A stretch of DNA of 64,000 nt from Bradyrhizobium sp. CCBAU 51627 (GCF_028128765.1 NZ_LBJG01000024.1:1178001-1242000), one strand, 5' to 3'; counted from the stretch's first letter, positions 17,401 to 25,401 are shown. Numbers and translations are program-made. The notes: generated from the letters alone by a model not told the origin.

Positions 17401-18104
17401 ACCCGGGTGACGGCGCCAGCACAACGACAGCCGGCAACGGCAACGACCAGGTGACGCTGTCCGGGTTTGGCAACACGGTCATACTTGGAAATGGAAACGA
17501 CCTCGTCACGGGCGGAGGCGGCGCCAATAGTGTCACGCTCGGCGATGGCAACAACACCGTGAATCTCGGCGGGATGGTCAACCAGATCTCCGTCGGTTCA
17601 GGAACAAACACTGTCATCGCCGGCAACGGAGCGGACAGCGTCGTCGCGGGCGCCGGCCACGATACGATCACACTGGGTGGGGTCGGCAACCACGTGGTCC
17701 TCAATGGCTCTCAGGCGACCGTGACAAACCAGATTGGCCTCGACGTCATGACGGCCAATGGCGGATCAGACCAGTTCAATTTTGTCGGGTTCGGCAACCA
17801 GGCGATCATCAATGGTGTTGCCCATGTCAATATCGACGATCACAGCACGGGTCTGACCATCTCGATCAACTCCGGCACCCAGATCGATACGATCTCCGGA
17901 TTCGGGAATGACCTGCACGGCGTCGTCGATCTTGCAAGCGGCGTGGGCAATTACCACTCCGTCGCCGACATCATGAACGCGCTCAAGGGCGATGGTCATG
18001 GCGGAACCGTGCTGGCCCTGGGCATTGCGCCTAACGCGGGGTCCATCGATTTCGTCGATACCGCGATCAGCCAATTGCACGCATCGAACTTTGTGATCGT
18101 GTAG
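14475..18104 (+). CDS. Large AIDA-repeat / glycine-rich repeat secreted protein
   Basis: A 1209-residue protein starting at ATG 14475 (CGGAG 9 bases upstream). No Sec signal peptide is seen and no C-terminal autotransporter barrel. Residues about 30-620 are AIDA/adhesin-like repeats of the form GGxQxV...A..TTINxGG; residues about 660-880 form a linker with tandem hydrophobic strands; residues about 880-1090 are LGNGNN/AGNGND beta-roll-like repeats resembling RTX but with few acidic GGxGxD units. The C-terminus ends in small and hydrophobic residues (QLHASNFVIV), like many type I secretion substrates of Bradyrhizobium. A surface or extracellular adhesin is likely. No type I secretion genes adjoin it. 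Confidence 0.75.
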   Translation: MTVVPPASGVTLHNGDTMDVSYGASVDSTTILTGGLQTVGGSFGTSTATHTLIDGGEQDVILDGVASYTTINAGGVQRVTGEFAHEGPTPGAADHTTINSGGEQDLDTGTATATTVNSGGVQNVTHGGSASGTIVMSGGVLNVSGETIEIAPVYPPPVIPSVATGATINYGGKFNVTGGGTAVNATVNGGTMTVSGSIPDPFANVPGQPAVDASMATGTTVEGFGLLTVSNGASVSGTVLQNFGRLNVGTGGTATGTTVNYGTMQLAAGATATNTIVNQFGVFIVLGNAHFSGTVFNAGSTFEIGDGAIENGFTVASGVKLDVLHGGILDNSIVSAGGTLVAEAGATLSNITFQSGATFVVDYGYTENDFTVSDGIVFKVFGTATNTTILAGGKQVVGEYELSGIASHTIINGGEQDVGLQSTASYTTINMGGVQHITGLYVHDEPGPGRADHTTVNHGGEQDVDTGIATSTTVNAGGVQNVTHGGRASDTVVNSGGVINASGETIYYSSGGPYGVVIRSEVDAAVVGSGGQLHLTAAGIAKDAIINGGVMTVSGSTPDPTNDPSQPAVDASAASGTILNSGSLSVSDGGIVTFTTLNGGTLDVLDQGTANASTIHLGATELVETGGIAGATTLAGGTLDLKAGAISDDAITFSGQGTLKLEQKLVSGPATFASQIKGVSLGDRIDLSGLAYTTGATATISGSKLTVSNGMASEIFALADTSVTHFGIVQDSSGGILLTAAALPSIAGAISGQTISNEAAINPFATVTIADPNAAATDSLIITLAGAAGILSGAGLISLGSGTYELAATSAGQLTAELHDLTFVASPHGDGSATTTFKLSDTSSVGLSVSDIDTSVIDTHQAGPTVINGPASGYATIQGTTGNDIIHAYGMFNIIHSNGGDDTIYAGLYGTVDVSSGDSAVHLEGFGNRVTGGDGNITVTGSTGATMMTLGNGNNIIDAGGYGDFITLGNGNNVVHPGDGASTTTAGNGNDQVTLSGFGNTVILGNGNDLVTGGGGANSVTLGDGNNTVNLGGMVNQISVGSGTNTVIAGNGADSVVAGAGHDTITLGGVGNHVVLNGSQATVTNQIGLDVMTANGGSDQFNFVGFGNQAIINGVAHVNIDDHSTGLTISINSGTQIDTISGFGNDLHGVVDLASGVGNYHSVADIMNALKGDGHGGTVLALGIAPNAGSIDFVDTAISQLHASNFVIV
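14566..15190 (+). repeat. Internal duplication, copy 1
   Basis: This stretch of the repeat-protein gene is echoed about 1,075 bases downstream. Shared landmarks in order are ILTGG-QxVG, GGEQDV, ASYTTINxGGVQ, ADHTTxNxGGEQD, TTVNxGGVQNVTHGG, NVSGETI, and MTVSGSxPDP...QPAVDAS. Spacing between landmarks is nearly the same in both copies. Confidence 0.8.
15640..16264 (+). repeat. Internal duplication, copy 2
   Basis: Second copy of the approximately 208-residue module, with ILAGGKQVVG, GGEQDVGLQ, ASYTTINMGGVQ, ADHTTVNHGGEQD, TTVNAGGVQNVTHGG, INASGETI and MTVSGSTPDP. Divergence in the third codon position and in loops shows the duplication is not recent. Confidence 0.8.
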
Positions 18105-18217
18105 AACTCAGCTTCCCTGCATCGCTCCTTGCGACGAGAGACGGGCTCGTTCGCTCCCAAAGGGGCGGACGTTGCCCGATCGGCGACACGTCAGCCCGTA
18201 GGTTGGGCAGGGCACTT

Positions 18218-18262
18218 GCGAAGCCCATCACGTTTATATGGGATACTCTCGATGGGTTGCGC
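18218..18262. repeat. Degenerate palindromic intergenic repeat
   Basis: GCGAAGCCCATC (18218-18229) faces GATGGGTTGCGC (18251-18262) with 10 of 12 positions complementary. It lies between the repeat-protein gene and the convergent SDR gene and may act as their transcript end. The remaining bases of 18105-18290 show nothing else. Confidence 0.55.
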
Positions 18263-18290
18263 TCCACCGGTCCGACCGGAGACGAAGTCT

Positions 18291-19034
18291 CTAGAACTGA
18301 TACCTTCTCAGTCCTCCATCCACCGGGATCACCGTCCCCGTGATGTAGCGCGCCACCGGCGAGGCCAGGAATACCGCGAGTGCGGCCAGATCCTCGGGTT
18401 CGCCCCAATAGCCGACCGGAATCTCTTCCTCCGCGAAACGCTCGCGATAGTCAGGCGGATAGTTGCGGCGGATCTGCTCGCTCATGATGCGGCCAGGCGG
18501 GATGCAGTTGATGGTGATGCCGTGCTCGCCGATCTCGCGCGACAAGCCCTTGGCCCAGGCGTGAACGGCAGCCTTCGCCGCGAAGGCGGCGTTGAGGCCT
18601 TCCGGCTCGGACTTGCCGGTGATGTTGACGATGCGCCCCCATTTGCGTTCGATCATCTGCGGCAACAGCGCATGCGCGATGCGGCGGTAGCTGGTGAAGT
18701 TGAGCGCGATCGCCTCGTCCCATTTGCTGTCGGGCGCATCGACGGGGAGGGGGCGGCTGCCACCGGCATTATTGATGAGAATGTCGACATGGCCGAGCTC
18801 CTTCAGCGCGAAGGCGGCGATCCTGTCCGCGGCGTCCTTGGCCATCACGTCCTGCTCGAACGGGGTGATCAGGTCGCCTCCGACCTCCTTCACCAGCTCG
18901 GCCAGCAGGTCGGTGCGGCGCGCCACGCCGACGACGCGGACGCCTTCGGCCGCCAGGCCCTTGGCGATGGCACGGCCGATGCCGATGCTCGCTCCGGTGA
19001 CGACAGCGGTTTTCGATTTGAGGCCGAGGTCCAT
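18291..19034 (-). CDS. Divergent SDR-family oxidoreductase lacking the catalytic Tyr
   Basis: A 247-residue protein starting at ATG 19034. The NAD(P)-binding motif TGASIGIG (residues 13-20) and the structural NNAG (88-91) are intact, so the Rossmann fold should bind cofactor. The YxxxK catalytic signature is broken: Lys154 is present in NAAFAAKAAVHAW, but the tyrosine position is Ala150 with Phe151 next to it. The usual catalytic Ser region reads IVNITGKSEPEG. The C-terminus ends with ITGTVIPVDGGLRRYQF. Other SDR proteins of this subfamily share the change as far as I recall, so it is a family trait rather than decay. It diverges from the tam gene. Substrate is unknown. Confidence 0.85.
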   Translation of the reverse strand: MDLGLKSKTAVVTGASIGIGRAIAKGLAAEGVRVVGVARRTDLLAELVKEVGGDLITPFEQDVMAKDAADRIAAFALKELGHVDILINNAGGSRPLPVDAPDSKWDEAIALNFTSYRRIAHALLPQMIERKWGRIVNITGKSEPEGLNAAFAAKAAVHAWAKGLSREIGEHGITINCIPPGRIMSEQIRRNYPPDYRERFAEEEIPVGYWGEPEDLAALAVFLASPVARYITGTVIPVDGGLRRYQF

Positions 19035-19176
19035 GGTTGCACGCTCTCTTCGTGGTTCTTGCTTTTTGCTTTCGTTTCCCGTCCCTCTCGCCGGCTTTGC
19101 GAATTGCCTGGGCGGGACGAGCAGTGGTAACCAAGAGCGACTGTGAAGGAAACACCAAAAAGAAAAGGCTCGACCA

Positions 19177-19947
19177 ATGGTCTGGGATCCGCAGCAATAT
19201 CTGAAATTCTCCGGCCACCGGCTCCGGCCCGCGGTCGACCTGTTGATGCGGATTCCCGATATCGGTCCCCGCACGATCGCTGATCTTGGCGCCGGCGCCG
19301 GCAATGTCACCAAGCTGGTCAAGGAGCGCTGGCCCTCGGCCGCGGTGACCGGTGTCGAGGGCTCGGCCGAAATGGTTGCCGCCGGGCGCAAAGCCGCGCC
19401 CGATGTGGAATGGTCACATGAAGATCTCGGCCATTGGCATCCCGCGAAGCAATACGACATCGTCTATTCCAATGCCGCACTGCACTGGCTGCCCAATCAT
19501 GCGGCACTGTTTCCGTCGGTCATGGAGAAGGTCGCACCAGGCGGGATACTTGCCGTGCAGATGCCGCGCAATTTCCTGGCACCATCGCATGTCCTGATCG
19601 GCGAGACCGCCCTGGACGGACCGTGGCGCTCCAAGCTCGAGCATCTCGTCACCCCGCCGCCGGTCGAGGGACCGGCCTTCTATCACGACGTGCTCGCGCC
19701 GCTGTCCGGGAATATCGACATCTGGGAGACCGAATATCTTCAGGTGCTGGAAGGCGAAAATCCCGTGAAGGAATGGACCAAGGGCACCTGGCTGACGCGC
19801 TATCTCGACGTGCTCGAGGGCGACGAGAAGGTCGCGTTCGAAGCGGCCTATGGGATGCGGGTTGCAAAGGCCTATCCGAAGAATGCAGCGGGGCAGACCC
19901 TGTTTCCGTTCCGGCGGCTGTTCATGGTGGCGCAGCGCAAAGGTTAA
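19177..19947 (+). CDS. tam: Trans-aconitate 2-methyltransferase
   Basis: A 256-residue cytoplasmic SAM-dependent methyltransferase, the usual length for Tam. The start MVWDPQQYLKFSGHRLRPA is the characteristic N-terminus of the family. SAM-binding motif I is DLGAGAGN (residues 36-43), followed by GVEGSAEMV and the post-motif YDIVYSNAALHWLPNH. Tam methylates trans-aconitate, a spontaneous isomer of cis-aconitate that inhibits aconitase, and so protects the citric acid cycle. The gene stands alone, divergent from the SDR gene, with a purine-rich AAAAGG before the ATG. Confidence 0.93.
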   Translation: MVWDPQQYLKFSGHRLRPAVDLLMRIPDIGPRTIADLGAGAGNVTKLVKERWPSAAVTGVEGSAEMVAAGRKAAPDVEWSHEDLGHWHPAKQYDIVYSNAALHWLPNHAALFPSVMEKVAPGGILAVQMPRNFLAPSHVLIGETALDGPWRSKLEHLVTPPPVEGPAFYHDVLAPLSGNIDIWETEYLQVLEGENPVKEWTKGTWLTRYLDVLEGDEKVAFEAAYGMRVAKAYPKNAAGQTLFPFRRLFMVAQRKG

Positions 19948-20162
19948 CACCCTTCGGCGATGCGACATAAGCGCTCGCTCCCTCGGGGAAGCGGGCGCCG
20001 GGTTGCGCATGCGACCGCCGCCAAGCTAGGCTGGCTGCGGCATAACTCCGCTGTGGCAAATTGGGCTTAGGTCTAGTTGTTCATAGTCGGGATTGCTGCC
20101 AGTACTGAAATCACAAAACAAAAAAGAAACCCGGTTTCCAAGGTTTGTTGGGGAGGTCCTTC

Positions 20163-21164
20163 ATGCGCAAACTGTTCTTTGCGGTCGCTGCTGCCGCGTT
20201 CGCTCTGGCTCCGGCTGTTGCTCAGGCCCAGAGCCCGATCATCATCAAGTTCAGCCACGTCGTCGCCAACGACACTCCGAAGGGCAAGGGCGCACTGAAG
20301 TTCAAGGAGCTTGCGGAGAAGTACACCGACGGCAAGGTCAAGGTCGAAGTCTATCCAAACTCCTCGCTCTACAAGGACAAGGAGGAGATCGAGGCGCTCC
20401 AGCTCGGCTCGGTCCAGATGCTGGCGCCCTCGACCGCGAAATTCGCCCCGCTCGGCGTCAAGGAATTCGAGGCGCTCGATCTGCCCTGGCTGTTCAAGGA
20501 CGAGGCGACCTATGCCAACGCGATGAAGGGCACGCTCGGCAAGTGGCTGTTCCAGAAGCTGGAGGCCAAGGGCATCAGCGGGCTCGCTTATTGGGACAAC
20601 GGCTTCCACATGGTGTCCTCCAACCGGCCGCTGATCAAGCCGGAGGATTTCAAGGGCCTGAAATTCCGTATCTCCGGATCCAAGATCGCCGATCAGTATT
20701 TCCGCCTGATGGGCTCGATTCCTCAGATCATGGCATTCTCGGAAGTCTACCAGGCGCTGCAGACCGGCGTGGTCGACGGCTGCGAGAACACGGCCTCGAA
20801 TTATCTCACGCAGAAATTCTATGAGGTGCAGAAGGACATCACCGTGTCCTATCACGCGCACCTGCAATACGCCGTCATCGTCAATTCGAAGTTCTGGTCG
20901 GGCCTGCCGCCCGACATCCGCACCCAGCTCGAGAAGGCGATGGCGGACGCAACCGACTACACCAACCAGATCGCGCACCAGGAGAACGAGGACGCGCTGG
21001 CCGAGATCAAGAAGTCGGGCAAGACCACGCTGCACTATCTGACCGACGCCGACCGCAAGGCATGGCAGGAGGCGATGCAGCCGACCTACAAGTGGGCCAA
21101 GGGCCGGGTCGGGCAGGAGGTGCTCGATCTCGTTGCCAAGGAACTCGACGTCAAGATGAACTGA
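20163..21164 (+). CDS. TRAP transporter solute-binding protein, DctP type
   Basis: A 333-residue periplasmic protein. ATG 20163 follows GGGGAGGT and yields a clean signal peptide (MRKLFFAVAAAAFALAPAVA, cleaved after AQA). The mature protein carries DctP-family marks: IIIKFSHVVANDTPKGKGA at the N-terminus, the arginine loop LKFRISGSKIADQYFRLMG that binds the carboxylate, and ALQTGVVDGCENTASNYL. It captures a C4-dicarboxylate or a similar organic acid for the fused QM permease encoded next. A perfect 32-bp palindrome separates the two genes. Ligand beyond 'dicarboxylate-like' cannot be fixed. Confidence 0.93.
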   Translation: MRKLFFAVAAAAFALAPAVAQAQSPIIIKFSHVVANDTPKGKGALKFKELAEKYTDGKVKVEVYPNSSLYKDKEEIEALQLGSVQMLAPSTAKFAPLGVKEFEALDLPWLFKDEATYANAMKGTLGKWLFQKLEAKGISGLAYWDNGFHMVSSNRPLIKPEDFKGLKFRISGSKIADQYFRLMGSIPQIMAFSEVYQALQTGVVDGCENTASNYLTQKFYEVQKDITVSYHAHLQYAVIVNSKFWSGLPPDIRTQLEKAMADATDYTNQIAHQENEDALAEIKKSGKTTLHYLTDADRKAWQEAMQPTYKWAKGRVGQEVLDLVAKELDVKMN

Positions 21165-21188
21165 CGCGTTGGCCGGGAGAACAGGACG

Positions 21189-21220
21189 AACGGTCGGGAG
21201 TGCATGCACTCCCGACCGTT
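21189..21220. other. Perfect 32-bp palindrome between dctP and dctQM
   Basis: Bases 21189-21204 are the exact reverse complement of 21205-21220 (arms begin AACGGTCGGGAGTGCA). As RNA it gives a very stable GC-rich hairpin followed only by TTTCGC, so it is a poor intrinsic terminator. It more likely protects the 3' end of dctP mRNA and lowers read-through into the permease gene, letting the binding protein be made in excess. Confidence 0.85.
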
Positions 21221-21244
21221 TCGCATCGATAGGGGGACTCTGAT

Positions 21245-23293
21245 TTGCTTCGCGTGCTGAACCAGGCGCTCAATCATCTCGAAGAATGGTTGATCGCGAC
21301 GCTCATTGCCGCTGCAACCGGGCTGATCTTCGTCGCCGTCGTGCACCGTTACGGTGCGGGCGAATCGATCAACCTGGCGCGATGGGCCACCGCGCACGGC
21401 ATGACCTGGCTGGCATCGCTCGCGATGGCGGTGTTCACCTTCATGTCCGAGCTGGACCTGTCCTGGGCGCAGGAACTCTGCATCTACATGTTCATCTGGA
21501 TGGCGAAGTTCGGCGCGGCCTATGGCGTGCGGACCGGCATCCATGTCGGCGTCGATCTGCTCGTCAACCGCCTGCCGGAACATTCGCGCAAGCACGTCAT
21601 CCTGTTCGCGCTGCTTTGCGGCGCGCTGTTCACCGGCATGATCGCCGCGTTCGGCGCCTCCTTCGTGGGCGAGATGTTCCACACCGGGCAGCAGTCCAAC
21701 GATCTGGAAGCCCCGATGTGGTTCGTCTATCTGGCGATCCCGCTCGGCTCCGGCCTGATGTGCTTCCGCTTCCTCCAGGTCTCCTGGTTCTATTTCTGGA
21801 CCGGCGAGTTGCCGCATCACGACGAGACCCATGTCGAGGGCGTCCAGGCCGACGTTTCGCCGGCGCTGCACCCGCAGCCCGCGGGCGCGGCAACGAAAGC
21901 TGCCGGTCGAAAGGTGTCGCCGCTCGGCGTGATCCTGATCCTGGCGCCGATCCTGATCTTCGTGCTCTGTCTTGCCGAGAAGACCGGCTTCATCGTGCTG
22001 CCGCACTGGATGCGCGCGGCGACCGTGTTCGCGCTGCTGATCGCGCTGATGCTGACCGGCATTCCGGTCTCGATCGCGCTCGGCCTCACCGTGATGACGT
22101 TCCTGTTCACGCTGACCGCGGTGCCGATCGAAGCGGTCTCGATGAAGCTCTTCACCGGCATCGAAGGCTTCGAGATCATGGCGATCCCGTTCTTCATCCT
22201 GGCCGGCAACTTTCTCACCCATGGCGGCGTCGCGCGGCGCATGATCAACTTCGCGACCTCGCTGATCGGGCACTGGCACGGCGGCCTCGGCCTTGCCGGC
22301 ATCGTCGCCTGCGCGATGTTCGCGCTGGTATGCGGCTCGAGCGTGGCGACGGTCGCCGCGATCGGCGCCATCGTGCTGCCGGAGATGGTCCGCCACGGCT
22401 ATCCGATGCGCTTCGGCGCCGGCATCATCACGGTCGCGGGCTCGCTCGGCATCTTGATGCTGCCGTCGATCCCTAAGATCGTCTACGCGGTCTCGACCAA
22501 TACCTCGATCGGCGCGCTGTTCGTCGCGGGCCTGTTGCCCGGCATCCTGCTCACAACGATGCTCTGCATCGTCACCTGGTGGCTTGCGCGCAAGCGCGAC
22601 TATCCGCGGCTGCAGAAGGCGACCTGGGCGGAAACCGTCCACGCCTTCCGCGAGAGCGTCTGGGGCCTGATGCTGGTCGTCATCATCATCGGCGGCATCT
22701 ACAGCGGCCTGTTCACCGCGACCGAGGCGGCCGCGATGGCCGCGGTCTATTCGTTCTTCATCTCGGTCTTCGTCTACAAGGCAATCGGGATGAAGGACGT
22801 GCCGCGCGTGCTGCTCCGTGCCGCCAACACCAGCGCGATGCTGCTCTACATCGTCACCAACGCAGTGCTGTTCTCCTTCGTGCTCTCCAACGAAAACCTG
22901 CCGGCGACGCTCGCCGACTGGATTGCTGCGCAGAACCTCGGCTGGGTCGGCTTCCTGCTGCTGGTCAACGTGCTGCTGCTGCTCGCTGGCAACTTCATGG
23001 AGCCGAACTCCATCATCCTGATCATGGCGCCGATCCTGGCGCCGGCGGCCAAGAAGCTCGGCATCGACCTCGTCCATTTCGGCATCGTCATGGACGTCAA
23101 CATGGAGGTCGGCCTCTGCCATCCGCCCGTCGGCTTGAACCTCTACGTCGCATCGATGATCGCGCGAATGCGCATCACCGATCTGGCCGGAGCGGTGATG
23201 CCGTGGCTGCTCACCATGCTCGGCTTCCTCATCATCGTGACCTATTGGCCCGATCTGACGCTGTGGCTGCCGCGGGTGCTCGGGATGCATTGA
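21245..23293 (+). CDS. TRAP transporter fused small/large permease (DctQM)
   Basis: A 682-residue inner-membrane protein starting at TTG 21245; AGGGGGA lies 8 bases upstream, which favours it over the GTG three codons later. Residues about 1-200 form the four-helix DctQ domain (SWAQELCIYMFIWMAKFGAAYG is typical), a polar linker rich in Pro and Ala spans about 200-225, and residues about 230-680 form the 12-helix DctM domain with VCGSSVATVAAIGAI and FMEPNSIILIMAPILAPAAK. The pair is fused instead of split into two genes. It drives sodium- or proton-coupled uptake with the DctP protein. DctP and this gene form a simple two-gene unit. Confidence 0.93.
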   Translation: MLRVLNQALNHLEEWLIATLIAAATGLIFVAVVHRYGAGESINLARWATAHGMTWLASLAMAVFTFMSELDLSWAQELCIYMFIWMAKFGAAYGVRTGIHVGVDLLVNRLPEHSRKHVILFALLCGALFTGMIAAFGASFVGEMFHTGQQSNDLEAPMWFVYLAIPLGSGLMCFRFLQVSWFYFWTGELPHHDETHVEGVQADVSPALHPQPAGAATKAAGRKVSPLGVILILAPILIFVLCLAEKTGFIVLPHWMRAATVFALLIALMLTGIPVSIALGLTVMTFLFTLTAVPIEAVSMKLFTGIEGFEIMAIPFFILAGNFLTHGGVARRMINFATSLIGHWHGGLGLAGIVACAMFALVCGSSVATVAAIGAIVLPEMVRHGYPMRFGAGIITVAGSLGILMLPSIPKIVYAVSTNTSIGALFVAGLLPGILLTTMLCIVTWWLARKRDYPRLQKATWAETVHAFRESVWGLMLVVIIIGGIYSGLFTATEAAAMAAVYSFFISVFVYKAIGMKDVPRVLLRAANTSAMLLYIVTNAVLFSFVLSNENLPATLADWIAAQNLGWVGFLLLVNVLLLLAGNFMEPNSIILIMAPILAPAAKKLGIDLVHFGIVMDVNMEVGLCHPPVGLNLYVASMIARMRITDLAGAVMPWLLTMLGFLIIVTYWPDLTLWLPRVLGMH

Positions 23294-23303
23294 GCCGCGC
23301 CTT

Positions 23304-23387
23304 GTAGCCCGGATGGAGCGAAGCGAAATCCGGGTCTCTCTCATCTCGACGAATGTCCCGGATTGCGCTTCGCTCCATCCGGGCTAC
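23304..23387. repeat. Palindromic intergenic repeat
   Basis: GTAGCCCGGATGGAGCGAAG begins the left arm at 23304; the right arm ends with CGCTCCATCCGGGCTAC at 23387. Nearly the whole 84 bases fold back. It matches the widespread Bradyrhizobium/Rhizobiales 'tagcccgGATGGAGCGAAGCG' element and may end the permease transcript. Confidence 0.85.
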
Positions 23388-23462
23388 GGATCTCTCGCGC
23401 CCAGCGATGGCAATCGACCGCGAATTGCGGTTAGATGCCGCGCATCAGGCCGGGAGGATACA

Positions 23463-25394
23463 ATGACCGAGATTTCCAGCAACGAGCCGAAAGACGCAAC
23501 GCCGTCCGTGATTGCGCAGCATCAGGCGATGCTGAATGCGCTGCCGTTTTCCGACACGCGGGATTTCGATGACGCCGCGCGCGGCTTCCTCGGTACGATC
23601 GAGCACGCTGAGATCACCAACCCGCAAGGGCGGACGGTCTGGAGCCTCAAGCCGTATGGCTTTCTGTCGGCTGATGAGGCGCCGCCGACGGTCAATCCCA
23701 GCCTGTGGCGGCAGTCGCGGCTCAACATGCAGCACGGCCTGTTCGAGGTCGTGCCCGGCGTCTACCAGGTGCGCGGGCTCGACATCGCCAACATGACGCT
23801 GATCGAGGGCGACAGCGGCGTCATCGTGGTCGATACCCTGACCTCGATCGAGGGCGCGCGCGCCGCGCTCGATCTTTACTTCAAGCATCGCGGTTTGAAG
23901 CCGGTTGCGGCCGTGATCTTCACCCACACCCACACCGACCATTGGGGCGGCGCGCGCGGCGTGCTGGAGGAGGATGCACTGGCGACGCGGCGGGTGCCGA
24001 TCATCGCGCCGAACCTGTTCATGGAGCATGCCGTCTCGGAGAACATCATTGCGGGGCCCGCGATGCTGCGCCGGGCGCAGTACCAGTTCGGGCCGTTCCT
24101 CGCCAAGGGCGTGCGCGGGCAGGTCGATTGCGGCCTCGGCAAGACCATGGCGGCTGGCGCGGTCGCGCTGCTGCGGCCGACCGATCTGATCATGGCGACC
24201 GGCGACAAGCGCGTCATCGACGGCGTCGAATTCGAATTCCAGATGGCGCCGAACAGCGAAGCGCCGGCGGAAATGCACTTCTTCCTGCCGCGCTACAAGC
24301 TGTTGAACCTCGCCGAGAACTGCACGCATAATTTCCACAATCTGCTGCCGTTCCGCGGCGCGGACGTGCGCGACGCACTGGCCTGGTCGAAGTATCTGGG
24401 CGAAGCGCTGCGGCTGTGGGGCGGCAAGGCCGAGGCGATGTGCGGCCAGCATCACTGGCCGGTATGGGGAGCCGAGCGCATCGATACAATGATCCGCCAG
24501 CAGCGCGACCTCTACAAGTTCGCGCATGACCAGACCATTCGCCTGATGAACCACGGGCTCACCGCCGCCGAGATCGCCGAGATGATCCAGTTGCCGAACA
24601 GCCTCGAGGGTGCCTGGCACGGTCGCGGTTACTACGGCCACATCAGGCACAATGTGAAGGCGATCTACCAAAAGTATCTCGGCTGGTATGACGCCAACCC
24701 GGTCAACCTCGATCCGCTGCCGCCGGTGGCCGCGGGCAAGAAATATGTCGAGTATATGGGCGGCGCGGATGCGATCCTCGCGCGGGCGCGCGCGGATTTC
24801 GACAAGGGCGAGTTCCGCTTCGTGGCGCAGGCGCTCGGCCATCTCGTCTTCGCCGAGCCCGATCACGCGGCTGCGCGTAGCCTGCTGGCCGATACGCTGG
24901 AGCAGCTTGGCTATGCCGCCGAGAGCTCGACCTGGCGCAATGCCTATCTGTTCGGCGCCCAGGAGCTTCGGCAAGGTATGCCGAAGACGCCGCCACGTCC
25001 GCCGATGCCGCGCGAGACGCTGGCGGCACTGCGCACCTCACAGCTCTGGGACGTGCTCGGTATTCGCCTCAACGGGCCGAAGGCGGAAGGCAAGCACATC
25101 GTGCTGAACTGGCGCTTTTCGGATACCGACGAGACGTTCGTACTCAACCTCGAGAACTGCGCGCTCACCTACGCCGAAGGCGTGCAGGCCGAACATGCCG
25201 ACGCCAGCTTCACGCTGGCGCGTGCGACGCTGGACGAAGTGATCGCGAAGCTGACGAGCTTTCCGGAAGCCGTCGCCGCCGGCAAGGTCAAGCTGTCGGG
25301 TAATCCGATGAAGCTCGCCGAATTGATGGGCCTGATGGACGAATTCCCGCGGATGTTCGAGATCGTGGAGCCGAAGCGGACGGCGGTGGTGTAG
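23463..25394 (+). CDS. Alkyl sulfatase, metallo-beta-lactamase fold (SdsA1/BDS1-like)
   Basis: A 643-residue enzyme starting at ATG 23463 (GGGAGGA upstream). Di-zinc motif H155-T-H157-T-D159-H160 (FTHTHTDHWGG) lies in the N-terminal metallo-beta-lactamase domain. The middle (about 400-520) is the dimerisation region of SDS hydrolases (MNHGLTAAEIAEMIQLP; GRGYYGHIRHNVKAIYQKYLGWYD), and the last 120 residues form the SCP2-like hydrophobic-binding domain (TSQLWDVLGIRL to the end). It releases sulfate from primary alkyl sulfates such as SDS by inverting hydrolysis. Pseudomonas SdsA1 is exported, but no signal peptide is visible here, so it probably acts in the cytoplasm on imported substrate. It lies alone between two palindromic repeats. 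Confidence 0.92.
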   Translation: MTEISSNEPKDATPSVIAQHQAMLNALPFSDTRDFDDAARGFLGTIEHAEITNPQGRTVWSLKPYGFLSADEAPPTVNPSLWRQSRLNMQHGLFEVVPGVYQVRGLDIANMTLIEGDSGVIVVDTLTSIEGARAALDLYFKHRGLKPVAAVIFTHTHTDHWGGARGVLEEDALATRRVPIIAPNLFMEHAVSENIIAGPAMLRRAQYQFGPFLAKGVRGQVDCGLGKTMAAGAVALLRPTDLIMATGDKRVIDGVEFEFQMAPNSEAPAEMHFFLPRYKLLNLAENCTHNFHNLLPFRGADVRDALAWSKYLGEALRLWGGKAEAMCGQHHWPVWGAERIDTMIRQQRDLYKFAHDQTIRLMNHGLTAAEIAEMIQLPNSLEGAWHGRGYYGHIRHNVKAIYQKYLGWYDANPVNLDPLPPVAAGKKYVEYMGGADAILARARADFDKGEFRFVAQALGHLVFAEPDHAAARSLLADTLEQLGYAAESSTWRNAYLFGAQELRQGMPKTPPRPPMPRETLAALRTSQLWDVLGIRLNGPKAEGKHIVLNWRFSDTDETFVLNLENCALTYAEGVQAEHADASFTLARATLDEVIAKLTSFPEAVAAGKVKLSGNPMKLAELMGLMDEFPRMFEIVEPKRTAVV

Positions 25395-25401
25395 GGCGCG
25401 C

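Noticed and set aside
16215..17402. A 395-codon minus-strand frame in the repeat-protein gene
   Set aside because: It mirrors the regular plus-strand repeats, and has no start site or homology of its own.
21086..23344. A 752-codon minus-strand open frame
   Set aside because: It is antisense to the TRAP permease gene, and its translation is rich in Arg, Asp, His and Gln with no fold motif, as expected of a frame opposite GC-rich hydrophobic code.
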